DNA from: Planctomycetota bacterium
GTDB taxonomy: Bacteria; Planctomycetota; UBA1135; GCA-002686595
Length of the DNA: 64,000 nt
Direction of reading: 5' to 3'
NCBI GenBank assembly: GCA_002686945.1
Contig: NYYZ01000014.1
Location: 3,108 to 67,107, forward strand
A model generated the notes under the pieces. It searched no databases, was not told the DNA's origin, and saw only the letters and a program-made list of their open reading frames with translations. This document shows positions 8,828 to 17,001 of this stretch, in pieces. Position 1 is the stretch's first letter, and each line of letters starts with the position of its first letter. Made by a program: the position numbers and the translations under genes.

Positions 8828-9697
8828 GTGCCTGAACTACCTGAAGTTGAAACGACCTTGCGCCTGGTGCGTCCTGGCATCTTGGGACGCACGATTCGGG
8901 GCGTTGAAGTCTGCTGGCCGCGCACCCTCGGGGGGCTTGGGGAGCATGAGTTTTCTTCCTTGGTGCTGGGTGCGCGCATTGCTCAGGCCCGGCGCAGAGC
9001 CAAATACATTCGCTTGGATCTTGAGCGCGGGAGCGCGCGAACCGGGTACGAAGCTGCGGGCAGCATCCTGATCCACCTGCGCATGAGCGGGCGGCTCTTG
9101 CTCGGGAGGCGCGGGGCAGCCGCCCCCGGGTGGCGCCGGGTTTCGCTGGAACTGGACCGGGGGGTGCTGCACTTTGTCGATGTGCGCAAGTTCGGGCGCT
9201 TTGTCTGGACGGCAACCCCCGCTGAGGATCTGGCGCATCTGGGACCTGAGCCCCTTTCCCATGGGTTCACTGCGGAATGGTTGCATGGGGCTCTCGCTCG
9301 CCGCAGGCGCCAGTTGAAAGCGCTCCTCTTGGATCAGAGCTTCATTGCGGGACTGGGCAACATCTATGTGGACGAGGCCCTGCACGCGGCGCGTTTGCAC
9401 CCCTTGACCCCAAGCGACAGGGTTTCGAAGGCCCGCGCGCGAGAATTGCATCAGGCCATTCAGCGTATTCTGGGCGAGGCGATCGAGCGCGAGGGGTCCT
9501 CCTTTGATGGTTTCTATGTAACCCCTGAAGGCAACCCCGGGGCCTACCAGGATCAGTTCCAGGTCTATGGTCGCGATGGACTGCCCTGTCGTTCCTGTGG
9601 AAGACGGCTGATCAAGATGCTGGTGGCCCAGCGGGGGACGCATGTCTGTACCCGCTGTCAGGTTCTGCCTCGCAAGCTCGTGGCTCGCAAGGCTTGA
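8828..9697 (+). CDS. mutM: Formamidopyrimidine-DNA glycosylase (Fpg/MutM)
   Basis: A base-excision repair enzyme that removes oxidised purines such as 8-oxoguanine and cleaves the abasic site. The 289-residue product begins with PELPEVE, in which the Pro and Glu after the removed Met are the catalytic nucleophile and acid. The start is GTG at 8828; an upstream extension of the open frame has no homology. The helix-two-turn-helix block LDQSFIAGLGNIYVDEAL and the C-terminal zinc finger CRSC...CTRC are intact. The length is slightly above the usual 270 because of a loop around residue 60. It is downstream of the DUF983 gene in one transcription unit. Confidence 0.97.
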   Translation: MPELPEVETTLRLVRPGILGRTIRGVEVCWPRTLGGLGEHEFSSLVLGARIAQARRRAKYIRLDLERGSARTGYEAAGSILIHLRMSGRLLLGRRGAAAPGWRRVSLELDRGVLHFVDVRKFGRFVWTATPAEDLAHLGPEPLSHGFTAEWLHGALARRRRQLKALLLDQSFIAGLGNIYVDEALHAARLHPLTPSDRVSKARARELHQAIQRILGEAIEREGSSFDGFYVTPEGNPGAYQDQFQVYGRDGLPCRSCGRRLIKMLVAQRGTHVCTRCQVLPRKLVARKA

Positions 9698-9773
9698 ATA
9701 CCAAGGCGCTCGCTCCCAAGACACCAATCCAGGAAACTGCGACCCGAGGGGATGAAACGGGATGGGGCCTCGC

Positions 9774-9779
9774 TAGAAT
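9774..9779 (+). promoter_or_regulatory. TAGAAT -10-like hexamer for the EF-P paralogue
   Basis: TAGAAT ends 9 bp before the ATG at 9789 and there is no ribosome binding site in between, which fits a leaderless or very short 5' UTR. The -35 region is not recognisable. Confidence 0.5.
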
Positions 9780-9788
9780 GGCCCTTCC

Positions 9789-10361
9789 ATGATCGACACC
9801 AGCAACTTCAAGAAGAGCGTTTGCCTTGTCTACAAGGGTGATCCCTGCGTCATCGTCTCCTATACGGTCTCAACCCCGACCGCTCGGGGCGCCAACTCGA
9901 TCTTCAAAACCAAGCTGCGCAATCTGCTCACGGGCCAGATCCTGAACGAGTCGATTCGTTCCGGGGAGAAGTTTGAAGAGGTCGATATGGAGCGCCATCC
10001 CTGCAGCTACCTCTACAACGACGGCAGCAGCTGGTACTTCATGGATGATGAGACCTATGAGCAGTTCGATCTGGCCAGCGACAACATGGGCGGCGACGAG
10101 GGCTACATCTCAGATGGCATCGAGGGTATACAGGCTGTTCTGATCGACAACAACGTGGTGGGTATTCAGATGCCTTTGGCCGTGACCCTGACAGTGGCCG
10201 AGTGTGATCCCACCATCAAGGGGGCCTCGGCCCAAGCGCAACTCAAGCCGGCTACTTGTGACACTGGTTTCAGCGTGCAAGTGCCGCCCTATGTGGAGGC
10301 CGGTGAGCGCATCCGGGTGGATACCCGTGACGGGCGCTTCATCGAGCGGGCGAAGGACTGA
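9789..10361 (+). CDS. Elongation factor P family protein, YeiP/EfpL-like
   Basis: A 190-residue three-domain EF-P-like protein that should bind stalled ribosomes between P and E sites. The domain I loop reads TPTARGA at residues 29-35, with Arg33 near the tip where canonical E. coli EF-P has the beta-lysylated Lys34. The TPTARGA loop and the C-terminal blocks IKGASAQAQLKPAT and VQVPPYVEAGERIRV match the YeiP/EfpL subgroup, not canonical Efp or the EarP-type SGRN loop. A canonical efp gene is not in this window. It stands as a single gene and converges with the gene at 10392-10868. Confidence 0.88.
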   Translation: MIDTSNFKKSVCLVYKGDPCVIVSYTVSTPTARGANSIFKTKLRNLLTGQILNESIRSGEKFEEVDMERHPCSYLYNDGSSWYFMDDETYEQFDLASDNMGGDEGYISDGIEGIQAVLIDNNVVGIQMPLAVTLTVAECDPTIKGASAQAQLKPATCDTGFSVQVPPYVEAGERIRVDTRDGRFIERAKD

Positions 10362-10391
10362 TTTCTTCGCCAGGGCTCGGTAGAATCAGCT

Positions 10392-10868
10392 TCAGCTTTC
10401 CAGTCGCTTGCGCCAGGCGGCTTCGACCTCGGGCACGGAAGGCCATTGTTCGCTGCAGAGGGACAGGTACAAGGTCACATCTTCCGCCTTGTATTTTTGA
10501 TCCAACTCCGTCAGGGCAGCGCTCAGCTTGGCGGGATCCGGCAGGGCTTCGGTCACATTCGAGATCATGCCCTTGTCGTGCTCCACGCCTACGCCATCGA
10601 GAAAGTCGAGCACTAACTGCTTGTGCTTGGTGAAGAGATAGGTGCCAAACAACTCGTAGCACATTTCCGCATTGGCTTCGCCGTCGAGAATCCGCCGCGC
10701 CCGCTGGGCCCGCTTGGCCATGGGAATCTTGACGATCGCCTGGGGCCGGAACTTCAAGGCCTTGGCCACTTCACCGTCGAGGGGACCAAAACCATCGCGC
10801 ACGAGCGCTTCGTAAATGCAAAGGAAGCGCTCGTCCGAGAGCAGCCGGAGTTGTTCGATGACCTTCAT
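10392..10868 (-). CDS. Conserved-looking helical protein, function unknown
   Basis: A 158-residue soluble protein without signal peptide or membrane segment. It is predicted largely helical and charged, with a basic stretch IPMAKRAQRARRIL and a following ELFGTYLFTKHKQLVLDFL. I do not recognise the family. The start at 10868 is supported by a TAGAAT-like hexamer 10 bp upstream. The gene lies tail-to-tail with the EF-P paralogue and head-to-head with the transporter gene at 11015. Confidence 0.7.
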   Translation of the reverse strand: MKVIEQLRLLSDERFLCIYEALVRDGFGPLDGEVAKALKFRPQAIVKIPMAKRAQRARRILDGEANAEMCYELFGTYLFTKHKQLVLDFLDGVGVEHDKGMISNVTEALPDPAKLSAALTELDQKYKAEDVTLYLSLCSEQWPSVPEVEAAWRKRLES

Positions 10869-10877
10869 GGGTGGGCG

Positions 10878-10883
10878 ATTCTA
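10878..10883 (-). promoter_or_regulatory. TAGAAT -10-like hexamer for the 10392-10868 gene
   Basis: On the minus strand TAGAAT ends 9 bp before the ATG at 10868, the same spacing as at 9774-9779. No Shine-Dalgarno is present in the short leader. Confidence 0.5.
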
Positions 10884-11014
10884 ACCAGCCCGGGGGGGAG
10901 GATCGATCCAGAGGAGCGGGGGTAGATCGTCTTGCAGGATCTCGTTTGGACTTGCGAGCCGGGCGGGTGTGCGATCCTTGCGTCAGACCCTCCAGCAAGC
11001 GAGGATGATCGTGC

Positions 11015-11827
11015 ATGGCCGTACCCTCTCACGAAGCAAGCAGGCCTTTCCCCAGGGGAGAGGCCACTTATGCCTTCATGGCGGCTTTGTTCGTGGTGGC
11101 CCTGGTCTTGACCAATGTGATCGGCACCAAGCTGTTTGTGGTGGACCTGGGATTGCCGACGGGCGGTTTTTTGGGCTTGATCTGTACACCCCTGAATTTC
11201 TTCGAGGGCGAGACCCTGACATCGGGAATCTTGACCTATCCCCTGACCTTTCTGTTGACCGACCTGGTCAGCGAGATCTGGGGCAGGCGGCGGGCGAACA
11301 TGATGGTCATCTTCGGCTTTGTGATGAGCCTGATGATGTTGGGCATCTTGCAGATGGCCGTGCACTTGAGCCCCAGCCCCTACTGGACCCAAACCGGTTT
11401 TGGACTGGATGATGCGGATCAGATGCAGAATGCTTTTTCTGCAGTCTTTGCCAATCCGGGTGTGCTGCTCGGGGCGTCCATGTGCGCCTACCTGGTAGCC
11501 CAGTTGTTTGATGTGCGCCTGTACCACTTCTGGTGGCGCGTGACCCGAGGCGGTCACATGTGGCTACGCAACAATTGTTCCACAGGTGTCAGTCAGCTGG
11601 TGGACACGATCATCGTCAATGGAATCTTCCTGCACTTCGGAACGGGCTTTGGCCCGGACAACGGTTGGGATTTTGCGCGCATCGCGCAGGTGATCTGGAT
11701 GGTCTACCTCTTCAAGCTGATGCTGGCCTCGATCGACACGCCGTTGATCTATGCCGGGCGGTATCTGCTGGAGAGATTCCTGGGGATTGCGCATGACCCG
11801 GAACGGGTTGAGGCGCCCCTGGCCTAG
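11015..11827 (+). CDS. Queuosine precursor transporter, YhhQ/VUT family
   Basis: A 270-residue integral membrane protein with about six hydrophobic segments. The family block around residues 160-195 (AQLFDVRLYHFWWRVT, LRNNCSTGVSQLVDT) is characteristic of YhhQ-type (ECF-independent) importers of preQ0/preQ1, the precursors of the tRNA base queuosine. The first segments ALFVVALVLTNVIGTKLF and FLLTDLVSEIWGRRRA also fit. A purine-rich GAGGA about 10 bp upstream of the ATG is one of the better Shine-Dalgarno sites in the region. No queuosine synthesis genes adjoin it, so salvage is the likely role. Confidence 0.9.
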   Translation: MAVPSHEASRPFPRGEATYAFMAALFVVALVLTNVIGTKLFVVDLGLPTGGFLGLICTPLNFFEGETLTSGILTYPLTFLLTDLVSEIWGRRRANMMVIFGFVMSLMMLGILQMAVHLSPSPYWTQTGFGLDDADQMQNAFSAVFANPGVLLGASMCAYLVAQLFDVRLYHFWWRVTRGGHMWLRNNCSTGVSQLVDTIIVNGIFLHFGTGFGPDNGWDFARIAQVIWMVYLFKLMLASIDTPLIYAGRYLLERFLGIAHDPERVEAPLA

Positions 11828-11873
11828 GGGTGGTGGGTGCCACATGTGGCCAGGGCAGACAGGACCGCAGGGC

Positions 11874-11887
11874 TAGGATCGATCCTA
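11874..11887. terminator. 14-bp perfect palindrome between convergent genes
   Basis: TAGGATCGATCCTA is perfectly self-complementary and spans the slyD stop codon, 47 bp after the stop of the transporter. The position between two convergent genes suggests a shared terminator or a protein-binding site, but it has no loop and no T-run, so a classical terminator is doubtful. Confidence 0.3.
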
Positions 11888-12346
11888 TGCCGTCTCGCAA
11901 GCCAGAACCTTGACGGCAACGCGCACTTCCTGGCCAGCAAGGGGGTGGTTGAAGTCCAGCACCACCGCTTCGGGGTTGATCTCGATGATCAATGCGGTGA
12001 TTGGGTCGTCGGGAACCTCATCCGCTGATTCGCCTTCTTCCGCTTCGAATACAAGTTCCACCGACTCGCCCACGGTGAAGTTGTCGGCTTCGGGGAACTC
12101 CGCCCTGGGCACTGTTTCGATGCGGCTGGGGTCGATCTGGCCAAAAGCATCGTCGCCAGCCAGGGTCAGGTTCAGCTCGGCGCCAACGTCGAGGCCCGCA
12201 AGAGCGTTTTCGATGCCGGCGGGCAATTCGCCGGAGCCCAGTACGGTCTCCACCGGGCCGCCCTCTTCGCTGGACTCGAACAATTCGCCTGAGGCGTCGA
12301 ACACTTGGTATTCCAGGCGCACAAGCGCCCCTTCTTCAATCTTCAT
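11885..12346 (-). CDS. slyD: FKBP-type peptidyl-prolyl isomerase, SlyD-like
   Basis: A 153-residue cytoplasmic prolyl isomerase and chaperone. The pattern VRLEYQVFDASGELFESS, then VLGSGELPAGIENALAGLDVGA and DAFGQIDP, is that of the FKBP fold with the inserted-in-flap domain of SlyD. The C-terminal region DFNHPLAGQEVRVAVKV is the family hallmark. The His/Cys-rich metal-binding tail of E. coli SlyD is absent. Its ATG overlaps the TGA of speA as ATGA, so the two are translationally coupled. Confidence 0.92.
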   Translation of the reverse strand: MKIEEGALVRLEYQVFDASGELFESSEEGGPVETVLGSGELPAGIENALAGLDVGAELNLTLAGDDAFGQIDPSRIETVPRAEFPEADNFTVGESVELVFEAEEGESADEVPDDPITALIIEINPEAVVLDFNHPLAGQEVRVAVKVLACETA

Positions 12347-14310
12347 GGTTGTTGCTTTGGTTGGGCCAGGGCGGCCTTGGGTTCAGGAGCTGGAGTGTCT
12401 TGATGGGTGAGATAGGTGTACCCCCGCAGGCCCGCTTCGTAGCGTTCCCAAAATGCGCCGGATTCTTCAAAGGTCATGCGGCCCGCTTCAAGAGCGTCTT
12501 CCACATGTCCGCGCAGGCTGCGTAGCAGGTCCTCTTCAAAGTACTCTACATAGGAAAGCACTTCCTTGACACGGTCCCCGCGCAGGATGTTGGAGAGGCG
12601 CGGCCTGCCCCGCTCGTCCAGGTCCACATGCACCACATTGGTGTCCCCGAAGAGGTTGTGCATGTCTCCTAGAATCTCCTGGTAGGCGCCCGTCAGGAAG
12701 AAGCCCATGTGATAGGGCTCGGAGTCCTTTATAGAGTGGACCTCAAGCACATCCTTGGTGCCCTGTTGATCCAAGAAGCGTCCGATGCGTCCGTCAGAAT
12801 CGCAAGTCAAGTCCGCCAGAGTGGCGCGACGGGTGGGCTCCTCGTTCAGCCGTTGAATCGGCATCACGGGAAAAACCTGATCGATGGCCCAGGCGTCCGG
12901 CAGGGACTGGAAGATCGACATATTGATGAAGTACGTGTCCGAAAGCGTGAGTTCCAGGCCTTGCATGTCCTCGGGCACCACATCCATCTGGCGTACGACT
13001 TTCAGCACCCCGTTGGCGGCCCGCCAGAAGTGCTCTTCGACCTGGCCGCGCTGCACCAGGTTGAGCAAGCCGGTCTCGAACAGCAGCCCCGCTTTTTCGC
13101 GCAGGTCAAGGGCATCGTGATAATGCTCCTGGGCGTTGCCCTCGGTAAGTCCGCTTGCCAGCGCTGCCATCTCGCGCACCACATCAGGTGCGTCCAGCGT
13201 CAGGGGTTGGGGGTCGTGGCCGTCCTCGAAGGAGGAAACGCCCACAACCTCGGCTACCAGCACCGCGTGATGGGCAGCGATGGCTCGGCCGGACTCGGAA
13301 ACAATCGTCGGCTGGGTGATGTTGTGCTTGCGGCAGACTTCCCCCAGGCTCCAGACCACATCGTTGGCGTACTCCTGCAGGGAGTAATTCATGGTGGAGT
13401 CGCTGTCCACCGCGTCCCCTTCGTAATTGACCCCCAAGCCCCCTCCCACATCGAACCAATCTATGCGGCAGCCGAGTTCATTCAGGCCCACGAAGATCTT
13501 GGTTGCTTCTCGCAGGGCTTGCTTGAGGGAACGGATCTGGGTGATCTGGCTGCCGATGTGGAAGTGGCAGAGGCGCAGGCAGGAGAGCATTCCCCGTGCT
13601 TCAAGGGTTTCGGTAACCGCCACGATCTCCCGTGTGGTCAAGCCGAATTTGGAACGGTCCCCGGAAGAATCCTGCCAGCGTCCTGATCCGCGTAGCGCCA
13701 ACTTGCTGCGAATCCCGATTACCGGCTGGATGCCCAAGCGTTCGGACGCGGTCAGAATCGTGTCGAGTTCGGTGAGTTTCTCCACCACCAGGACAGCGGT
13801 GATGCCCAGGTGCGAGGCCAGGAGGGCCATCTCCACATACTCCTGGTCTTTGTACCCGTTGCAGATCATCAGTGTGCCCTCGCCCGCCTGGATCGAAATG
13901 CCCGCGATCAGCTCGGGCTTTGAGCCCACTTCCAGGCCCATGCCATAGGAGCGGCCTTCCTTGAGCAGAGCCTCCACCACATGGCGCTCCTGGTTGACCT
14001 TGATGGGAAAGACCCCGCGGTAGGGCGCGCGATAGTCGTATTCCCGTCGGGCGTGGTTGAAGGCCGCGTTGATCTGGCGTACCCGTGCGCGAAGCAAGCC
14101 ATCGAAGCGCAGCAGGAGCGGCGCACTCACGCCTCGCTGGCGGATTTGTTCCACCAGCTTGGGCAGATCGATGCTGCCCCCCTCGCGGCCCTCGGGGGTC
14201 ACGGTCAGGTTGCCCTGGGGGCTGACCCCGAAGAAGGGCTGGCCCCATGCGGAAATGTTGTAGAGCTCTTCGCTCCTGGCAGCATTCCAGGGTTGGGTGG
14301 ACGTGTTCAT
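12343..14310 (-). CDS. speA: Biosynthetic arginine decarboxylase
   Basis: A PLP enzyme that converts arginine to agmatine, the first step of the agmatine route to putrescine and spermidine. The 655-residue length is close to E. coli SpeA (658). The PLP Lys is K104 in FPIKVNQ; the second conserved active-site block is VSESGRAIAAHHAVL; DWFDVGGGLGVNYEG is the glycine-rich phosphate loop. No signal peptide. slyD follows with a 4-bp overlap. A perfect TATAAT lies 32 bp upstream of the ATG, with a 16-bp GC palindrome beyond it. No agmatinase or agmatine deiminase gene lies nearby. Confidence 0.97.
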   Translation of the reverse strand: MNTSTQPWNAARSEELYNISAWGQPFFGVSPQGNLTVTPEGREGGSIDLPKLVEQIRQRGVSAPLLLRFDGLLRARVRQINAAFNHARREYDYRAPYRGVFPIKVNQERHVVEALLKEGRSYGMGLEVGSKPELIAGISIQAGEGTLMICNGYKDQEYVEMALLASHLGITAVLVVEKLTELDTILTASERLGIQPVIGIRSKLALRGSGRWQDSSGDRSKFGLTTREIVAVTETLEARGMLSCLRLCHFHIGSQITQIRSLKQALREATKIFVGLNELGCRIDWFDVGGGLGVNYEGDAVDSDSTMNYSLQEYANDVVWSLGEVCRKHNITQPTIVSESGRAIAAHHAVLVAEVVGVSSFEDGHDPQPLTLDAPDVVREMAALASGLTEGNAQEHYHDALDLREKAGLLFETGLLNLVQRGQVEEHFWRAANGVLKVVRQMDVVPEDMQGLELTLSDTYFINMSIFQSLPDAWAIDQVFPVMPIQRLNEEPTRRATLADLTCDSDGRIGRFLDQQGTKDVLEVHSIKDSEPYHMGFFLTGAYQEILGDMHNLFGDTNVVHVDLDERGRPRLSNILRGDRVKEVLSYVEYFEEDLLRSLRGHVEDALEAGRMTFEESGAFWERYEAGLRGYTYLTHQDTPAPEPKAALAQPKQQP

Positions 14311-14340
14311 GGACCTTGCTCGCTCGTTTTGAGCCCGGCG

Positions 14341-14346
14341 ATTATA
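14341..14346 (-). promoter_or_regulatory. TATAAT -10 box of speA-slyD
   Basis: A perfect TATAAT on the minus strand, predicting a transcription start about 25 nt before the speA ATG. The -35 region carries no TTGACA and is instead occupied by the palindrome at 14359-14374. Confidence 0.6.
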
Positions 14347-14358
14347 GAGAGGTGGTTT

Positions 14359-14374
14359 GCCCCCCCGGGGGGGC
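14359..14374. promoter_or_regulatory. 16-bp GC palindrome over the speA -35 region
   Basis: Seven C followed by seven G, flanked by G and C, give a perfect 16-bp palindrome. It begins 12 bp upstream of TATAAT, so it overlaps positions about -20 to -40 of the speA promoter. A repressor or activator operator is possible; the sequence is also low-complexity, so chance cannot be excluded. Confidence 0.35.
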
Positions 14375-14527
14375 GGCGTCGGTGATTGAGGAAAAACTCA
14401 AGGGTGGGGTGAATCGAATGGCAAGGGAGCGAGGAGCGGGACCCATGGCAATCTGATCCAAGCAATGTGCATGGGTGTCGTGTGAGCCATCGCGGACTGC
14501 AGATTCATTCTGTAGGCTGCCCCTCCC

Positions 14528-15991
14528 ATGACGATCCTGCGATATCCCCGAACCATCGATTCACTCCTGCGCGGCACCGATCACCTTCTTGTGGTGGGCA
14601 GCGAGGCGACTCTGAAAGCCAAGCGAAACGCTGGGCTGTCGACTCTTCCCAAGGAGATCAGAGCCTGTTGCAAAGACCTGGCCAGCGACCTCAAGGCCGG
14701 TCGGCGAGGCAATGCTGCGGGCAGTCTGTGCGCTGGGAGCGTACGCAAGGTTGCGATCGGCATGCTGCCTGACAGGGTCTCCCGTCACAACAGCCCTTCC
14801 CGTGCGGAGGCAGTGCGTACAGTCATGGCACGTTCCAATACGGGCAAGAAGGGTAAGGGCGCTGTGCTGCTGCTGTTGGACGATCCCGCCCATCAAGAGG
14901 CGGCGACCTTGGCTCTTGCACGGAACCTGCACCTGTACAATGGCCGTTCTGGGGCCAAGAAAAAGAGCGCGAGTCTCGGGATCCTGGCTATCGACCGCAA
15001 GGGCAAGGTTCTTACGACGAGCAAGTATCTTCAACAGGCGGTGGTTTCTCTGCGGGATGCGGCGCGCATGGTGGACACCCCGCCCACAGAACTGGATCCC
15101 GCTGGTTTTCAGAAGGACGCCTGGCAACTTGTGCGCGGCCTGTCCGGGGTGACCAAGCGTGCGATCATCGGAGACAAACTGCTGGAGGCCGGGCTCGGGG
15201 GAATCCATGGGGTTGGTCGCTGTGCGCTCTCGCCACCGCGTCTGTTGATCCTTAGCTACAAGCCGAGGAATGCCAAGGGGCATGTGGCCCTGGTGGGCAA
15301 GGGCGTGACCTATGACACGGGCGGCCTGTCTCTCAAGGTGGGCGGCGGCATGGTGGGCATGAAAGGCGACATGGGAGGTGCGGCGGCTGTGCTTGGCGCC
15401 TTCCGTACCTTGGCCAGCTCGGGGATCAAGAAGCGTGTCAGCGCGTTGTTGTGCATGGCAGAAAACGCCATCGGCCCCGATGCTTTCAAGAACGACGATA
15501 TCTTGGACTTGCACTCAGGGCTGCGGGTGGAGATCAACAACACGGATGCGGAGGGTCGTCTCGTGCTGGCAGATGGGGTGAGCTATGCCGCGCGCAAACT
15601 CAAGGCTGACACCATCATCGATGCGGCCACCCTGACCGGGGCCCAACTGGTGGCCACGGGCCGCTTGCACGCCGGGCTGGTGTCCGATGATGAGGACCTG
15701 GAGAACAGCTTGGTCCAAGCGGGTCGCCATACGGGTGAATTGGTACACCCTCTGCCCTATGCCCCGGAATTCCACCGCAAAGAATTCGTCAGCACCGTGG
15801 CAGACATGCGGAACTCGGTCAAGGATCGTATGAATGCCCAAAGCTCCTGCGCGGGCGAGTTCATCCGTTGGCAACTGGACGGAACCAAAGCCCGCTGGGC
15901 CCATGTGGACCTGGCCGGCCCAGCGATGATTGCCGGGCGAGGGTCTGGTTTTGGCGCGGCCCTATTGGCCGAAGCGGTGCGCGGGTTGTAG
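14528..15991 (+). CDS. Leucyl aminopeptidase family M17 (PepA-like)
   Basis: A cytoplasmic two-metal aminopeptidase that removes N-terminal residues from peptides. The C-terminal catalytic domain is complete: GKGVTYDTGGLSLK carries the first metal ligands, MKGDMGGAA the conserved Lys/Asp, and NTDAEGRLVLADG the signature with the Asp/Glu ligands and Arg. The 487-residue length is normal. The N-terminal domain is divergent and rich in Lys/Arg. It overlaps the 3' end of dus by 30 bp tail-to-tail; both ends look genuine. No Shine-Dalgarno precedes the ATG. Confidence 0.94.
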   Translation: MTILRYPRTIDSLLRGTDHLLVVGSEATLKAKRNAGLSTLPKEIRACCKDLASDLKAGRRGNAAGSLCAGSVRKVAIGMLPDRVSRHNSPSRAEAVRTVMARSNTGKKGKGAVLLLLDDPAHQEAATLALARNLHLYNGRSGAKKKSASLGILAIDRKGKVLTTSKYLQQAVVSLRDAARMVDTPPTELDPAGFQKDAWQLVRGLSGVTKRAIIGDKLLEAGLGGIHGVGRCALSPPRLLILSYKPRNAKGHVALVGKGVTYDTGGLSLKVGGGMVGMKGDMGGAAAVLGAFRTLASSGIKKRVSALLCMAENAIGPDAFKNDDILDLHSGLRVEINNTDAEGRLVLADGVSYAARKLKADTIIDAATLTGAQLVATGRLHAGLVSDDEDLENSLVQAGRHTGELVHPLPYAPEFHRKEFVSTVADMRNSVKDRMNAQSSCAGEFIRWQLDGTKARWAHVDLAGPAMIAGRGSGFGAALLAEAVRGL

Positions 15992-16927
15992 GTCTGCCTG
16001 CAAGGCATGGAGTCGATCCATCACCTTGTTTGGATCGCGCTCCTGCAACCAACTGCGGCGACCGTCTGGGCCATCGGCGATACCGCCCACGGACCAGTGG
16101 CGCAGGAGCTGTTTGAGTCGCGAGACGGTTCCACGTAGGGGAGCGTCTCGGGCGAGCAGGCCGTCAGCGTAGGAGAGCAGGAAGTCGGCGCACTCGGCGG
16201 CGTCAGGTTCGTGGCCGGAGAAAATCCATGGGTTGCCCAAGGCCGCGCGGCCTACCATGGCGTATTGACAACCGGTTTCGCTGCGCATGCGTTCGAGGTC
16301 CTGGTGTGTGTTGATGCCGCCATTGCCGCAGAGGGGTACGCTGCTGGCGGCGACGGCGCGGGCCAGGCGCTCCCAGGGAGCAGGAGGGGCGTAGGCTTCC
16401 CGGCGGGTGCGGGCATGCAGGGTGACCATCGCGGCTCCGCCCGCGCAAGCGGCGCGGATCAGGTCTTCGAGCAACTCGTCGTCCTCTCCGCCTGCGCGAA
16501 GTTTTGCGGTTACGGGAACCTGCCCTCCCACGGCGGCATGAATATCCGTGACGACTCCTTCGAGACTATCCGGATCGTCGAGCAAGGACGAACCGGCGCA
16601 ACCCTTGAGGGCTCCCTTGGAAGGACAGCCGAAGTTCAGGTCGATCAGCTTGACTCCACTTTCGACGGCAGTACGCGCGGTTTGGACCAGGGCCTCGCTC
16701 GCGCTGCCCATGAGTTGCAGCCCTACGGGAATCGGACCCTGGGGGCCCAGGTGCTCTTGAATCGTGCGCGCGGTACGTGCCTGGTTGGAAACCCGCAGGA
16801 ATTCGGTGAAGGTGCCTCCCAACTCGTCTGGGCTGTGAAGATTGAGCACCAGTCGCCGAAAGAGGGGATCGGTGACGCCCTCCATGGGTGCCAGGAGGTT
16901 TCGGGCTGTGAAGGGCAGGCGGGGCAT
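15962..16927 (-). CDS. dus: tRNA-dihydrouridine synthase
   Basis: An FMN enzyme reducing uridine to dihydrouridine in the D loop of tRNA. The 321-residue TIM barrel begins with LLAPMEGVTDPLFRRL. The catalytic Cys is C101 in NFGCPSKGALKGCAGSSLL; HARTRREAY and GNGGI (FMN phosphate binding) follow. It cannot be assigned to DusA, B or C by eye. Its last 30 bp overlap the end of the convergent aminopeptidase gene. Confidence 0.93.
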   Translation of the reverse strand: MPRLPFTARNLLAPMEGVTDPLFRRLVLNLHSPDELGGTFTEFLRVSNQARTARTIQEHLGPQGPIPVGLQLMGSASEALVQTARTAVESGVKLIDLNFGCPSKGALKGCAGSSLLDDPDSLEGVVTDIHAAVGGQVPVTAKLRAGGEDDELLEDLIRAACAGGAAMVTLHARTRREAYAPPAPWERLARAVAASSVPLCGNGGINTHQDLERMRSETGCQYAMVGRAALGNPWIFSGHEPDAAECADFLLSYADGLLARDAPLRGTVSRLKQLLRHWSVGGIADGPDGRRSWLQERDPNKVMDRLHALQADLQPAHRFGQ

Positions 16928-17001
16928 GGGGGACCGGGCTGCTGAGCAGAATACCAGCAGACGGGCATGTTGAGTGGGGCCTCCTTGGGCATGATGGGGG
17001 C

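Noticed and set aside
12709-13686. 325-codon open frame antisense to speA
   Set aside because: It lies entirely within speA on the other strand, has no domain, signal or promoter, and high-GC codon use commonly leaves such frames open.
15962-15991. 30-bp overlap as a sign that one of pepA or dus is misannotated
   Set aside because: Both C-termini extend naturally past the conserved domains and convergent overlaps of this size are common in compact genomes.
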